Below, one piece after another: positions 21,699-33,074 of a DNA stretch of 64,000 nucleotides; the stretch's first letter is position 1, and the number at the start of each line of letters is the position of its first letter. A program made the position numbers and the translations under genes. The notes below the pieces were generated by a model that saw only the letters and a program-made list of their open reading frames with translations, did no database searches and was not told where the DNA came from. Source of the DNA: Varanus komodoensis (lineage: Eukaryota > Chordata > Lepidosauria > Squamata > Varanidae); NCBI RefSeq assembly GCF_004798865.1, contig NW_025336348.1, positions 696,172 to 760,171 of the forward strand, written 5' to 3'.

Positions 21699-24407
21699 TG
21701 TTCCACCTTCATATATTTGAAGCTGGCTCTCCTATTGCCCTCAGCCTTCTCTTCTTCAGGGTTTGCATGCCCACCTTCTTCAAAATTTGCTTCTTAGTCT
21801 TGGTCTTGTGTGCTGTGGATCTCAGCTGCTACACAGTACAGGGCCTCCAGGTGCCGTCCTCCAAGTTCAGGCCTCGGAAGCCTGGCTTCTTTCTAAATGC
21901 AAGGCCCTGCTAAGTACATGGAGAACTTTCTCAACATTCCAGCTGCTGCTATAATTGCAGGCATCTTTCGGTTTTCAAATTTTTATTATTTTCTATGCAA
22001 ACTAAAACAACAGCAGTTATTCTCAAGGCATTGGACATACTGGGTCGACATCTTATTCTACTTAAAATTAATCACCCTATTCAGTTCTACATATAGTCCC
22101 ATTTCTCTAACCAATGATAAAAAAATTCCACGTTTGGTAGAAGTATGTATCTTCTTTCTCCTTCAAAGACAGGGTCAGTCTATCCATTTCCAGTTGCAGG
22201 CATCTGTAATGTCCTTCTCACCATCGAGCTTTGGCTGCTCTTCACCCCAATGAAGAAATACTTGGCTGGAGGTGGGGAAAAGCAGAAAGTGGCAGACTTT
22301 TGCTGGACACGCAGTTTGAGCAGTAGTGACCTTGAAGAAGGCGCACTAGTTCTGCACAAGGGTATCCAAGTGTGATGTACCGTATCACATGCAGAAAGAA
22401 AGAGCAAAAGTGGCCTTGAGGTCTCTCTCCTAACTTCAAAGAAGGGATAATATATTTCATCTCGCAGCATTAATAAATTCTTTTGCCATCTCAGCAAGGA
22501 GAGTGAATTGTCTCAGGAATCGGCTGCCACAGGAGGTCAGCGTGTCAAATGAGAGGTCAGGGAGTCAAACTTTGCAGTGGAGCTTTAAGAAACGGGAGGA
22601 ATAATGTGAGCATCATTAATTGCATTCATAAAGAACGCACCAAGATATGTAACAATAAGGCTCAGAACACCAAATTAACCAGTGTTTTCTCTTGCTCAAT
22701 AAGTTGAAGAAGTGATGGGTTGTTTCTGGGCTAAAGGCCCGTTCACACAACCATTGGGTGTGTAGCAGTGGCTCTCACTCCAGCCAATCATTCCATGCCC
22801 AAAGCAATCAAGTGTAGCTGCCATGACGCACTTACTCCACAGTGCAAACTTGGAGTGAAATCCAAGCAATCTCCAGGACTTGTTCAGGAGAGGTGCTAAA
22901 ACTCAGGAGCAGAGCAAGGAAGGATGCTCTGAATTGGATCAGAGGTTCTCAGGCTCGTCCTGGCATCTCCAGGGAGGGTGAGGAAAGGGTCCTGCTTGAA
23001 ACCTTACGGGGTTGCTGCCGCAGTTCTGGGCTGAACGGATCCATGGTCTGGCTCGGTGTATGGAAGATTCCTAGATTCACATCCGCATTCCCATAAAGTC
23101 CGCTATACATGATCCCTCGCTTTTCTTGAACGTGTTGGGGCTTATGAAAGATGCTGCAGAGAAAAGCTGCACAGGCCGTTCAATATCAGTTGCATCCACT
23201 ATGACCTTAATATATTGCAATAAGACTCTGATAGGATCCAAGACAGGCTTTTGTCCCAATAGTTTTTTTCAAATCTCTGTTCAGTTTAAGATCAACTTTT
23301 TGAAAAAAAAGATTAGAATGCGCTGCATAAGTTAGCCTGGCAGATCCATTTCTACAATTATGATAGAAAGTCTGCAATGATGGCTTTTCCTCATGCCATT
23401 CCAGGAGGCTGATCTGAGGAAGACATAAAGGAGGAAGCCTGGCTATTCCACTAGCCTTGCTGAAAACAAAACAAAACTAAACTAAACAAGACTTGTGTCT
23501 TTTTAAATTACAAGTCCATGGACAGGGATTGTCCTTGTTCATGCATTATCTGTAAGCCCCCATGGGAGCATTTTTGGTATAAAATCCTTCAAATATATAA
23601 ATAAATAGAAGGCATTGCATCCCACTGTGAAAGCAATTTATATTTTTTTTCTGAAGAGACATGCATAATGTGGCTTATTTACAGATTAGTTCAAAATATT
23701 TTAAGCCACCTTTAACAGCAAGGCCCTTCCAAGGCAAGGCGTTACATTCCTGGGAACACTGCAGAATGTTTTCCAACTTCTCCATCCTATATGGAGCCCT
23801 GGCAGACTGAAATGAAGTCATTCTGCCCCCCAGCAGACTGGTTTTGGAGAAGCAGCAATGGGATCTGCTCCTTTCTAAGTTCTGTGGCATGTCTAACAGG
23901 ACCAAGATACCCCACAGTCAACAGGAATGCAAACCTGAGTTAGGCCCTCCTGGAGCTCCATTTCCGTTCCCTTGGATTTCCCAGGGGGAAATTTGGATGC
24001 TGCTTCTCCCGACTCCTTTTGAGGTGGCCATGCAGCCTCTTTCCAGAGGACAGGCCTTTATCTGAAAGGCTGTAGAGAACTGCTCTCTATTTCAAATAAT
24101 AAGGTATTTGAAGGGGTGCCCAGTTCAAGTCTTGGTTAAACACTAGGATGCATCAGAAGACAGAACTGGACCTTGAAGTTGCTCATCAGAAGCAGCTGGA
24201 GAGCAGACAAAGCAAGGTCTGCAGGTTGCTCCATCTCAGTCTTCCACACGATGGTGAGATAGACTGTATTTTGGCTTGGGTCAAAATACTTAGTTTCAGT
24301 AGTCAAGTTTTATTGTATTTAGCTAGAGGCTATTACAAAATTTACAAAAAACATTGTGAAAAATTAGGAAAATTTGTTAAGAGCAGATGTTAAAATTGGA
24401 AAAAATA

Positions 24408-24757
24408 TAAAGGCAAAGGTAAAGGTTTCCCCTTGACATTAAGTCCAGTCATGCCTGACTCTAGGGGGTGGTGCTCATCTCCATTTCCTGGCCGAGGGAG
24501 CCGGCGTTTGTCCGCAGACAGCCTCCGTGGCCATGTGGCCGGCATGACTAAACACCGAAGTGCACGGAACGCTGTTACCTGCCCACCGAAGTGACACCTT
24601 TTCATCTACTTGCATTTGCATGCTTTCGAACTGCAAGGTTGGCAGGAGCTGGGACGGAGCAACGGGAACTCACCCCGTTGTGCAGATTCGAACCGGCGAC
24701 CTTTTGATCAACCAGCCCAGCAGCACAGCACTTTAAACCACTGCGCCACCTAGAACT
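24408..24757 (-). mobile_element. tRNA-derived SINE (ACA/Squam-like), full length
   Basis: The minus strand starts near 24757 with TAGGTGGCGCAGTGGTTTAA (A box), then GGTTCGAATCTG (B box). A body shared with the copy at 33918-34266 follows, and it ends in a (GGTAAA)n-type tail complement (AAGGCAAAGGTAAAGG at 24412-24427). It interrupts the 3' UTR of the YADD-type LINE. The terminal block (complement of 'gtcatgcctgactctagg') resembles RTE 3' ends, which suggests RTE-driven mobilisation (inference). Both promoter boxes look intact. Confidence 0.93.
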
Positions 24758-24882
24758 CATCCCCCCCCCCCAAAAAAAAGGAAAATAAAACCTAGCTTAA
24801 ATTCTATCAATTAGCTATCCCATTAGCTGCCACCTTTGATCTAATTTTCATAGCTGCCAAAGGGAACAGAGAGACTCTATAG

Positions 24883-25306
24883 CAGGGGTCCTCAAACTGT
24901 TTCAGCAGGGGGCCAGTTAAGGGCGGCGGCGGTGGGGCGGGCTGGCGAGGCAGGGGTGCCCGCAGGCATGGGCTGGTGAGGCGGCGGCGAGGTGGCGGCA
25001 GGCAGGCGTGTGCGCACCAAGGCAGTGGCTTGCTTGCTCGGAGATCTCCCAGCGAGTTCAAAACGATCTCCGAGCGAGCAAGCTGCTGCCTAACCGTGTG
25101 TGTGTGGTGAGGCGGCGGAGGCCGGGCCTGGTGAGGCTGTGGCTTGCTCACTCGGAGATCGTTTTCTCCAAGCAAGTCCAAACAATCTTCAATTGAACCA
25201 GCCACCGTCTGGCCACCCGTTTTGCACACGGAGTCCAAAACCTGCGAGGTGGGCTGGCTAAACGGGCATGGCAGGCCACATCCGGCCCGTAGTTGGAGGA
25301 CCAATG
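24883..25306. mobile_element. GC-rich hAT-type MITE, perfect 8-bp target duplication
   Basis: Left end CAGGGGTCCTCAAACTG; right end, as complement, CATTGGTCCTCCAACTACGG. It is flanked by the identical 8-mer CTCTATAG at 24875-24882 and 25307-25314. CAG-type ends with an 8-bp duplication mean hAT. The interior is very GC-rich (GGCGGCGG-type runs) and holds a long hairpin: GCTTGCTCGGAGATC near 25030 pairs with GATCTCCGAGCGAGCAAGC near 25065, with a third related copy near 25141. No transposase is encoded. It landed inside the YADD-type LINE and so is younger than it. It creates a chimeric 245-codon antisense frame that is not a gene. Confidence 0.93.
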
Positions 25307-26409
25307 CTCTATAGGATATGCGAACATTGTTGCCTGAGAACATAAAAACAATCTTCTCAGATTCCAAGTATGCCTCAGTGGCAGATAAAATTCCAGCCAA
25401 AAAATTATCTCTTGGAGCACTATAATGCCAACAGGATATCACATAATCAGTAAGATTCTCTACTATAGGAGAATCAGAAATACGTAGAGCATTGGAGTGA
25501 GAATAATGTCCCACCAAAAGACTGTTTGCATGATTTGAAAACACAAAGCAGTGAAAACACAGAAGGATCCTTGGAACTTATAGCTGGGGATATTGGCTAA
25601 ATAGTTCTAGAGTGGTCAGATTGGATTAATTTATACCAAGGAGCTGCTCTAGATTTTAAAATTAGACCAATCTAGCAATGCTTTATAGTACTAAACTGTA
25701 GTTTATCAGCAGAGATACCTAAAAGATAATCTGGAATGGTGTATCTTTGGATGATGGCATTGAGAAAGTCAGAATGCTTAGAGTCTGAAATTGAAAGTGG
25801 TCTGTTTGGTAACTTGTTGAACTAGAATTCAAAGATTTATTCTTTTTCCAAGTTTTATTACCACCAAGTATACCTGAGCCCTAAGAGTGGGAAGTCCCAT
25901 TTCAACTCTCATCAGAGAAGCAGAAGAACCTCTGTGAAAGGTTAGAATTCACCTTAAAAATGTTTTTGAATTACCTCCAGATTAACCAGATATCCTCCTT
26001 CTGACCCCAGACTTCAGCTCCTCCCACATCCTTCCTTACAAATAATTTCAGTGCTGGGTCAATCAAGTGTCCACGCTTTGTATAGAAAAGTCTAAAATTG
26101 GCCCTAGCATCCTTTATGCTGAGGATTTAACTGTTGCAAGGTGAGTTTTCCAATTCAGAATCTCCATGAAAGTTACTCCAAGATATTTAAAGGAGCTGCA
26201 TTGTTTGATTGTATTGCTGAGGATAGTCCAGCAAGATAATTTAGGCTTTCTCCCAAAGAGCATTGCTTTTGCCTTTGCATAGTTTATAATAAAAACTTCT
26301 TAATTTCCATGTCACCCTAACTGAGGTAAGAGTCTATTCAGGCCAGTTTTACTTAAAGAAATTAAAACTATATCATATGCATAAAGCAGAATTGAAAATA
26401 GTTTTAAAT

Positions 26410-26640
26410 TTGCATCTTGCTACATGAGGCTAGGCCAATGTTACCCAAGCTGGTGACCTCTCTGGACCTCTGTCGGTGTGATGGACTCTGCAGTCAAGAT
26501 CTGGGCCCTTCCTCTTCCTCGGGAGAATGCTCAGTGGTGGCACCACAGAGAAGGGCCTTCACAGTGGTGTCCTCCCAGTGATAGAAGGGTGACTGACCTG
26601 GCATCAACTCTATCATCTTTTCAGTGCCAGGGTCTTTATG
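26410..26640 (+). mobile_element. L2-like LINE C-terminal and 3' piece
   Basis: The stretch 'gcccttcctcttcctcggg...cttcacagtggtgtcctcccagtgatagaagg' followed by 'ctatcatcttttcagtgccaggg' corresponds to the decayed end of L2 ORF2 (the WNSLP/FRCQVK region) and the start of the 3' UTR. Old and non-coding. Confidence 0.5.
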
Positions 26641-26700
26641 TATTTATTTTGGGATCATACTGCCCAATAGCTGAGGTTCTTTGGGCAGTTAGCTGAAGGT
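26641..26700 (-). mobile_element. LINE 3' tail (antisense)
   Basis: 'tttattttgggatcatactgcccaatagctgagg-ttctttgggcagtta' is the complement of the stem-like L2 tail (taactgcccaaag...ctattgggcagtat). Confidence 0.6.
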
Positions 26701-27044
26701 TAAGACCAGGGAAGTGCAAGGGATTTTTCCAGGAGGCCATCTGTTGGTTTTCCCAAGCTCAGCTCCCTGGGGAGGCCCAGAGACTGACTTCCTAGCAAAC
26801 GTGCCCCATGTTCATGGAGCGCTTACTAGGACTCCACGGCCATTTATGGATTCCTCTCCACTCAGCTTGCTTTGGAAGACTGGCCCAAGCACAACGGAAA
26901 GGACACCAATGCCTGGAGGGACCTATTCTGGCAGGGCCCTTCCCAACGCCGGCTAAGCCTGTGCTTTCCAACAGGGCATTGATTGGCTTTCAGTCTGAGA
27001 TAGGAGCATCATGTCAGCTGCCTGAGAGGGCTTGTGGTTTAATT

Positions 27045-27232
27045 TGTCGGCCTTTGTAGCTACATGAACTGTGCTTTAAAATGTGGCTTTTAAATTGTGC
27101 AGTGTAATTTTATGATCCTTTTACTCTATATTTTTATATTGTGTTTCGATTGTATTTTACTTGCTGTTATAAACTACCCAGAGAGCTTTGCCGATTGGGT
27201 GGTATAGAAATAAAATGCATGCAACAGCTACC
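27045..27232 (+). mobile_element. L2-like LINE 3' tail
   Basis: An AT-rich 3' UTR ending 'gttataaactacccagagagc' then 'gattgggtggtatagaaataaaatg'. This is the stem-loop tail plus A-rich end typical of squamate L2. The 26700-27045 stretch between it and the upstream L2 piece is not assigned. Confidence 0.75.
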
Positions 27233-28460
27233 GCAGCAACAAGGATGTCCTTTTGAAAGGGGCCACCCTGGCCATTCTGTGCACCATGGGAGAACTACAC
27301 TAAAACTGAATTCACCCCACGGATGAGAGAGAGTCAACACTGCAGGCGTGCATAATTTCAGTCATCTTTAAAAAAGGTCAAGACCAGTTGTTCTGGACCT
27401 TCAGAGCATGGTGGAAGCCCTCAGGTCACCTCAGGCCACCTCGCTATGAAGGCCCTTTTCAGCCCCATCTTGCACACCCCAACTGTTCTTCTTTTTCTTG
27501 GAACGGTCCCCCCACCCTGAATGAAAAGCACTCAGTAATTGTTCAGCACACCTGCTTTCAAATACCTCTGCAGGGGAAAAAATTAAAAGAAACCCTATTC
27601 AGTTTTCTCCTGTGAGAAAACTCTAAGTAGAAGTTCTGTTAAGTCTTTGACACCGAGCCAAAAAAAACATTGTTTATGTAAACCCAAGCACTATGGACTC
27701 TATTCACACCCACAAAAGGACGGGTATTTTGCACTTCTCTCAATGAATTTTAAGTGGGAATTCGAGTATATTAAAGGCCATCCAGTTCGGCAGTCACCAT
27801 TGCATCTTTGTCAAGCGGCCGCCGGAGAAGAGAAGTATGGGTGAGTGGTTTTGGTAAGCAAACATAACAGATGAAAATTCATTGAAAGGATAGGAATGGT
27901 TCCTGTCGGCTCTTCTTCTTCTTGTTTTTTTAAAGTAAAGTTTATGTGCGGTTACCACAATACCGGGCTATGCTAGGGCCCAAAGGAGTCCAAGGAGTTG
28001 CTGATCGTACTTGTTACCAAAGGAACTGGGCCTGCAGGAGGTGCTCTTTCCCCAGAAATATTGCAGCTTGAAAAACCTGCAAAGGACCCATGGATGCAGG
28101 TAGGCCAGGCAGGGCTTGATCTGCGACTTGGGATGGGTGAATCGGGCTGACTGCACACCAGCTTCCAGGGAAGCAGCTTGGGCATTCTTGACCCCATAAC
28201 CTATCATCTTCTGAAGGCCTTCTTTAGACGACTCCGCCTATTCTGTCAGTTGTGAATCTCACAGGTAACTTTTCCTTTCATCCCACAAGCACCATCCTAC
28301 TCTTTACATCTGACAGTGGAAAAGTGAGCATGCAAACATTAGATTTTTCTATTTTTTTACATCCCCAATATGTTAGAATAACAGCAAAAAAACAAACAAA
28401 CAAACAAACAAACACCATCAGAACATGCACAATTTTATATTTGAAACCCATTGAAATAAT
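27233..28460. other. Unique DNA, no gene recognised
   Basis: No exon or element was recognised. Short overlapping antisense frames near 27968-28207 lack domains. An (AAAC)n run lies at 28386-28414. Confidence 0.4.
28386..28414. repeat. (AAAC)n microsatellite
   Basis: Six or so AAAC units after an A-run. Confidence 0.95.
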
Positions 28461-28465
28461 ACCAC

Positions 28466-28560
28466 CATTATTTATTTATTTAAAACATTTCTAACTTGTC
28501 CTTTGCCCAAGCCTCAGGACGGCTTACAAAAAACCAATCAATGATTGGTTTTTGAGCCCC
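28466..28560 (-). mobile_element. L2-like LINE 3' tail (antisense)
   Basis: 'ttatttatttatttaaaacatttctaacttg' then 'gcccaagcctcaggacggcttacaa' is the complement of the L2 stem-loop tail. It is comparable with the better copies at 33020 and 36420. Confidence 0.75.
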
Positions 28561-29412
28561 CAGTCCAGAGTTTCACAGCTGTCAACTTAACATGCATTCA
28601 TCCATAAGTTAATTCCATCTCATTTCCATATTATTCTGCAAATTTAAGTTGATGTGTGTGCAGGGGGCGGACAATGTGAAAATTCATATTCGAACCTATT
28701 TTCATTACAAATTCACATGCCTAAACTTATTTTCTCACACAATCAGCATCTTTCTAAATATAGTCCCCCCTGAAATATGCATCCTAGAATGCATTTTAGT
28801 CATTTAATTTGAGCCAGGCACTGATTGGAAAACTCCAAAAGGTGCTGCCTGGGAGGTGTGAGTTAAATCAATTCACCTGAGAATTTGCAAAGACAGATTT
28901 CTCAGGTGCCATGATTGGTAAACCATGGTTGAAAAAATAGAGGACTTAGATATAGCACCTGTGGGCACTGGAGGGATCAGCCCTGGAACTTTTCTGAATT
29001 TCTCCTTCGTTTTCTATGGGCAGCTCTCAGTTCCAGGACAGGGGAAGCCGCAAGGGAACAGAACGCTCAGCAAAGTATGTGAATTTTGACTAGGGTTGTC
29101 CCTTTGTCATTGGTGGACTTCCTCAGATGCTCAGCCTGGCCTGGGAAAGTAATCCAAGCCAAGAGGAGGTCATGTGGAATGAAGATTGCGCCACTGGAAA
29201 GCTTCTTGCATGTCAAGTGCGTCAGGACAAGCAAAGGCTGCTGAGCTGGCATGGCGCAGCATCCCACAAGAACTGGGTGTTCGTGAAATGGGCTCAGACT
29301 CTGGGTTACGGCAAAGCAGGCAAGACCTGGGGTGCTGAGCCCGGGGAAGCCGATGGAGTCCCAAGCCCAGTGTGGATTCCTCACACATCCCTCGTCTAGA
29401 CATTAAGTTGAA
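28561..29412. other. Unique DNA, no gene recognised
   Basis: Nothing recognised. Overlapping sense and antisense frames of 80-105 codons at 29067-29421 have no visible domains. Confidence 0.4.
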
Positions 29413-29525
29413 GATGGGCAACGTGTAGCTTTTGGCCTACAGCTCCCATCCGCCCTAGTCAGGATAGCCAATTGTGATGTGGGGATTGTAAGCCAAAACA
29501 TCAGGTGTGTTCCCCCAAACCCTCC
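29413..29525. mobile_element. Small hairpin hAT-like MITE
   Basis: It matches, with decay, the widespread amniote MITE whose halves read GGACTACAACTCCCATCAGC and its near-complement. Here the left half is CCTACAGCTCCCATCCGCCC and the right half is 'gatgtggggattgtaagcc'. The outer ends 'gatgggcaacgtgtagc' and 'caggtgtgttcccccaaac' pair imperfectly. No clean target duplication survives. Confidence 0.6.
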
Positions 29526-31195
29526 ACTGCATCAAGTCCATGGATGGCCACAGCTTGGCAACGGATTATTGAAGGTGTGAGAAATGAAAATAGAAGAGAA
29601 GAGGGAGAGGGAATTTTCCCAGTTAGGTAACAACTTGTAGAATTGTGAAGGTGAGCATTAGAAGTGTGGGGATGATAAAATAGGGCCCCCTTTCCTTCAG
29701 GGACCCCACACTATTCTTAAGATGTGAGAAGACTTAAGGTGGTGAATGGTTAAATGTAGGGTTAAGTTTGAAAGGCTTTGTAGCTGCATTGGAAATACAT
29801 CCTTCATGAATAGTATAGAATAGTAAAAGAACAAGAAACTCCATGTTCAGGGCTTGGACTCATTGCTCGCAGATTCAACTCCCCCCCCCCGCCCCAATAT
29901 TAGTTCTTAGTCTATGTCCATGGCTCTTATATAATTACATTTCTTTCCCCCAAGGCACAGGAAGGAAGAATTTGCTCCTGGGGTAGCACTACATTCTCTC
30001 TCCCCCCACCTCTCTCTCTATGTTTACCTGCCAACCTTGATTCTGGGAATGGAAGAGGCTGCTATTCTTGGTATGCTTTCCAGGGCCAGGTGGCACCAAC
30101 TCTTCAGATGAGGATGGTGAGGCCTGGGGAATGAGGGACGTGGACATAGAGATGGCAGAGGAGGAAGGGCTTATCTCCGGGCCACCGTCTCCAGGTGTTC
30201 AGCCAAGCTTGGGAACAAGCCAGGTCTAGAAGTGCAGTGAGGCAGCACGGGAGAAGATCCAGAAGAGCTTGGTCTGAGCCTTGTCCCCATGATGCAGCAT
30301 CAGGAGAGAAAGGTGAGCCAACTAGATGGGCTGCATCGATCTAGGAGACTTGCCCTTCTCCACAGGGGCATACCCAGAGGAGTGGGCCCCTGGGTTACTG
30401 AAAAGCAGGGTCCTTGGAAATAGTCCCTAGTTTGGGTTCAATGAACATGTTCAGAGACTCTTCCTTTGTTGGCTAATAGCTTGCTGGATGTACACTGGAA
30501 ATGAAGGGCTTTTGCCAAAAAACGTGCTGTGTGAAGGAAAGAAGTGGGGGGACCCAGCTCCCAGCACTTGCTGGATTGTGATTAGCCAAATTATTACCTA
30601 ATTACTCCTGGCTAGTCTTAGCCTCCACTGAAATCCTTGTTTTGAAACCATAGGAATATAGAATGCTGCAGGTGCTTGGTAGATCTAGCCCAAAATTATC
30701 AACACCGAATGGGAATGACTGTCCAAGGTTTCCGGCAGGGTTCCTTTATAGTTCTTCTGAAATGAGAGGCACGGAACCTGGACCGTCTTCATGCTCTACC
30801 GTGGGGCATGCCTTCTTGTTCTCCTCTCTCCGTGGTCTTTCCCCAGCTAAGTAGCTAGGCAGTGCTAAGATCTAGGGCCCACAGCCACCTCCAAGCCAGA
30901 ATCTTCTCACACTATAGTTCTGTTCAAGTATCAAAGATGGGAAAAGAGCAGCCTGGCACATACTAACCCCCAACTCAATGTCCCTTTGCAGGACAGCTCA
31001 ACGCTTGACCCCCACCCTCGTCTAAGAAGATTTGAAGGGGAATTCTCTGCATGTTTGGCTAAGCCCATGTAGAATACCCCTTGTGAAGGTTCCTGTTCAT
31101 GTGTGAGACGCTAAATATAATCAGCTAAATGTACCAAGATCCCTCCCATTCAGAGCAGAAAAGCTAAGCAAGAAGAAGGGGCTTAATTAGTATTA
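29526..31195. other. Unassigned DNA with an acidic-coding stretch
   Basis: No gene recognised. From about 30090 to 30330 the plus strand would encode an acidic, broken peptide (SSDEDGEAWGMRD...MAEEEG). It shares a 'cc-atgatgcagcatcaggagagaa' patch with 48735-48750. It may be a decayed repeat. A C-run lies near 29880. Confidence 0.35.
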
Positions 31196-31560
31196 TTTAG
31201 TACAAACTTTATACATTGAGATGCCGTGGAACAGGGCATAATAAATTAGGAACCAAAATCCAGAAAGTCACAATACAAGCAATTCAGTCGATGGAACACT
31301 GGCTGGAAAGTGCTCATTGGTCTGGGAAGGCTGGCCTGAGAACAGCAGCCTTCAGCAAGCACCAAAGCAGCATCAGTGCATGCCTGATCTCAGTCAGAAG
31401 GACATTCCATAGGGTGGGAGCCACCAAATGGCAGAAATGCTGGTTTCTCACCCAGGAGGTACCATCAGGCGTGGCTCTTCAGAAGAGCTTAGTGGCTGGG
31501 CAAGAGGCTGAAGGAGAATGCGTCTCCTCAGGTAAGTCACTGGTGGGACTAGAATGAAGG
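31196..31560 (-). mobile_element. L2-like LINE C-terminal end (antisense, decayed)
   Basis: 'aaggacattccatagggtgggagccaccaaatggcagaaatgc' is the complement of the L2 C-terminal block (compare 33380-33420, 'gaattccataggttgggcgccaccgcagagaaagc'). The left part is an AT-rich 3' UTR. Old. Confidence 0.6.
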
Positions 31561-31599
31561 AACCTGCTAATCTCCCACCATGTTCTTTGAACACACAGG

Positions 31600-31975
31600 C
31601 AACACTGCTTGACTAGGGCTTGTAGTCCACAGTGTGGAATGATGGGAAAAGTTAAGAGGGTGGGAAAGGTATTAAAAATAGCCTTTGCAAGTCCAGAAGA
31701 AGGTGGTGGCCCCATCTTTAGAACAATCTCCTTGCTGAGGCCTGCCTGGGGCCCAATTTGCCATCTTTTTGGTGCCAGGTTAAGACAACCCTTTTTACTG
31801 AGGCAATTAGCCAGGTGCCTTTTTTTTAGTCTTGGCCAGGTTTTTAAAAAATTGCCTTTTGTTGTCTTTTAATGTTCTTTTATGCTATTTTAAATTAATT
31901 TTAATTCTTGTTAATGTTTTTATCTATTGTATATTGTATCTATTATCTGTTGCAGAAACTGATAAAATAATAATA
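31600..31975 (+). mobile_element. L2-like LINE 3' end
   Basis: 'ggtggtggccccatctttagaacaatctccttgctgaggcctgcctggg' corresponds to the L2 C-terminus (V-A-P-x-L-W-N-S/D-L region, then EACL). 'ttttggtgccaggttaagacaaccc' follows, then a T/A-rich 3' UTR ending 'gataaaataataata'. The same layout is seen at 41690-41960. Confidence 0.75.
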
Positions 31976-32857
31976 CAGGGGTGTGGATACACAGCAGTAT
32001 TTTTTTGTGTGTCCCCATTCGTATAACAAAAACAAAAACAAAAAAAAAAACCCAAGAAGAAAACAGGGAATGTCTTGACATTTTGATCATGTCTAGCAGC
32101 TGCTACAGCTTTCATTTCTACTCTACAGTTAGATATGCAGATTAAGATCAATATTATTTATTATATTGATTAATGTTGATATTAATACTGATACTAATCT
32201 TCATAGCTCCTCCATCTACAGTAAGGTTCCAATCCAGATTGGCCACCCTGCACTTAGTCCAGGGTGAAAATGAAGAAAGCAGAAAAGGCTTGAAGCACAG
32301 AGAAGAGGGAATTGGCTGCTAGATGCAGTTTTAAAGCAGCATCTCTTTGGGCCCAAAGGCCCTCCAGGATTTTCAGTCAAAACAAGTGTTTGCTTCAGAG
32401 AAGGGGTTGCACACTGCAATAAAGGAAGAAAATGTTAAATTCCCCCGCCCCACACCTTATTCAGTCCCAGTCATTAACCCCCCTCCCCTCCCACAAAGTT
32501 TCTTTGCCTTTTCTTTTTTTAGCTCTCTGCATTAGATGAAAGAGTCCATTCAATTCCAGATCCAATATGCTTCTCAACCATAGGAAATTTCTGAAACCTG
32601 TATTGGGACTAAAGCCATTGCAGGCACAATGCTATGCATGTTTAGGCAGAAAATGACCTACAAAATGGAAATGAGATATAAGTCAATGTGTAAAGTGAAG
32701 CATTTTGAGATAAAAATCCTGGAGCTGATCTATATGCTTAAATTAAATCTCTGGGGTGGAGGTCAAAATCTTAAACCTGCATTGGCTGTGACTCAGTGTA
32801 AATATTAGTGCAACGTACTAGGGATCACTAGGGTATGGACCAAAAATCCAATATTGC
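31976..32857. other. Unique DNA, no gene recognised
   Basis: No element or exon was recognised. It contains A-rich runs near 32030-32050 and AT-rich sequence near 32140-32200. Confidence 0.4.
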
Positions 32858-32945
32858 CATTTATTGATTTACAGTATTTTTTACCCCACTCTTTTGCCCC
32901 AAAAGTTCTCAAAATGGCTTTCAAAAATGAATAAGACAGTTCCTG
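32858..32945 (-). mobile_element. LINE 3' tail fragment (antisense)
   Basis: 'ttatttacagtattttttaccccactcttttgcccc' then 'ctcaaaatggctttcaaaaatg' resembles the complement of a LINE 3' stem-loop tail. Clade uncertain. Confidence 0.45.
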
Positions 32946-33021
32946 GCCTCAGGTTTGCAAGCTAAAAGTCATGGCACAAAAGGAAGATGGATGGGGAGGG
33001 AGAAGGGGGAAAGGGTGAAAA

Positions 33022-33023
33022 AA

Positions 33024-33074
<51 letters not shown>

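Larger units (their letters stand above)
18311..24260. other. Long low-repeat stretch, no gene recognised
   Basis: About 6 kb without a confident mobile element or exon. It holds microsatellites (TC near 18541, ATTTC near 21670). There is a tandem 30-bp duplication near 20404-20455 (unit with AAACAGTCAGACTAACA). AT-rich blocks at 19660-19870 and 20330-20640, dense in TTAATTA-type words, could be conserved noncoding DNA. The 187-codon frame at 18338-18901 is driven by the TC repeat. A weak CR1-like trace ('aatcggctgccacaggagg') lies near 22525. Confidence 0.4.
24261..26405 (-). mobile_element. LINE with YADD-type RT, decayed, host to two nested insertions
   Basis: The minus strand from about 26405 reads as a non-LTR retrotransposon RT C-terminal half: LLYAYDIVLISLSKTGLNRLL (a YADD box with the first Asp changed), AKAKAMLFGRKPKLS, SSFKYLGVTFME (the conserved thumb motif), then an ELKSGV..WEE region and a long tail ending INGIAN-like with a stop near 24810. 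An AT-rich 3' UTR continues on both sides of the SINE at 24408-24757. The hAT MITE at 24883-25306 splits its coding end. There are many stops, so it is old. CR1, L2, RTE and L1 all look wrong. An I/Vingi- or R-type clade is possible but unproven. Confidence 0.6.

Noticed and set aside
24807-25544. 245-codon minus-strand open frame
   Set aside because: It runs from LINE coding sequence through the hAT MITE and back into LINE sequence, so it is a chimera made by insertion, not a gene.
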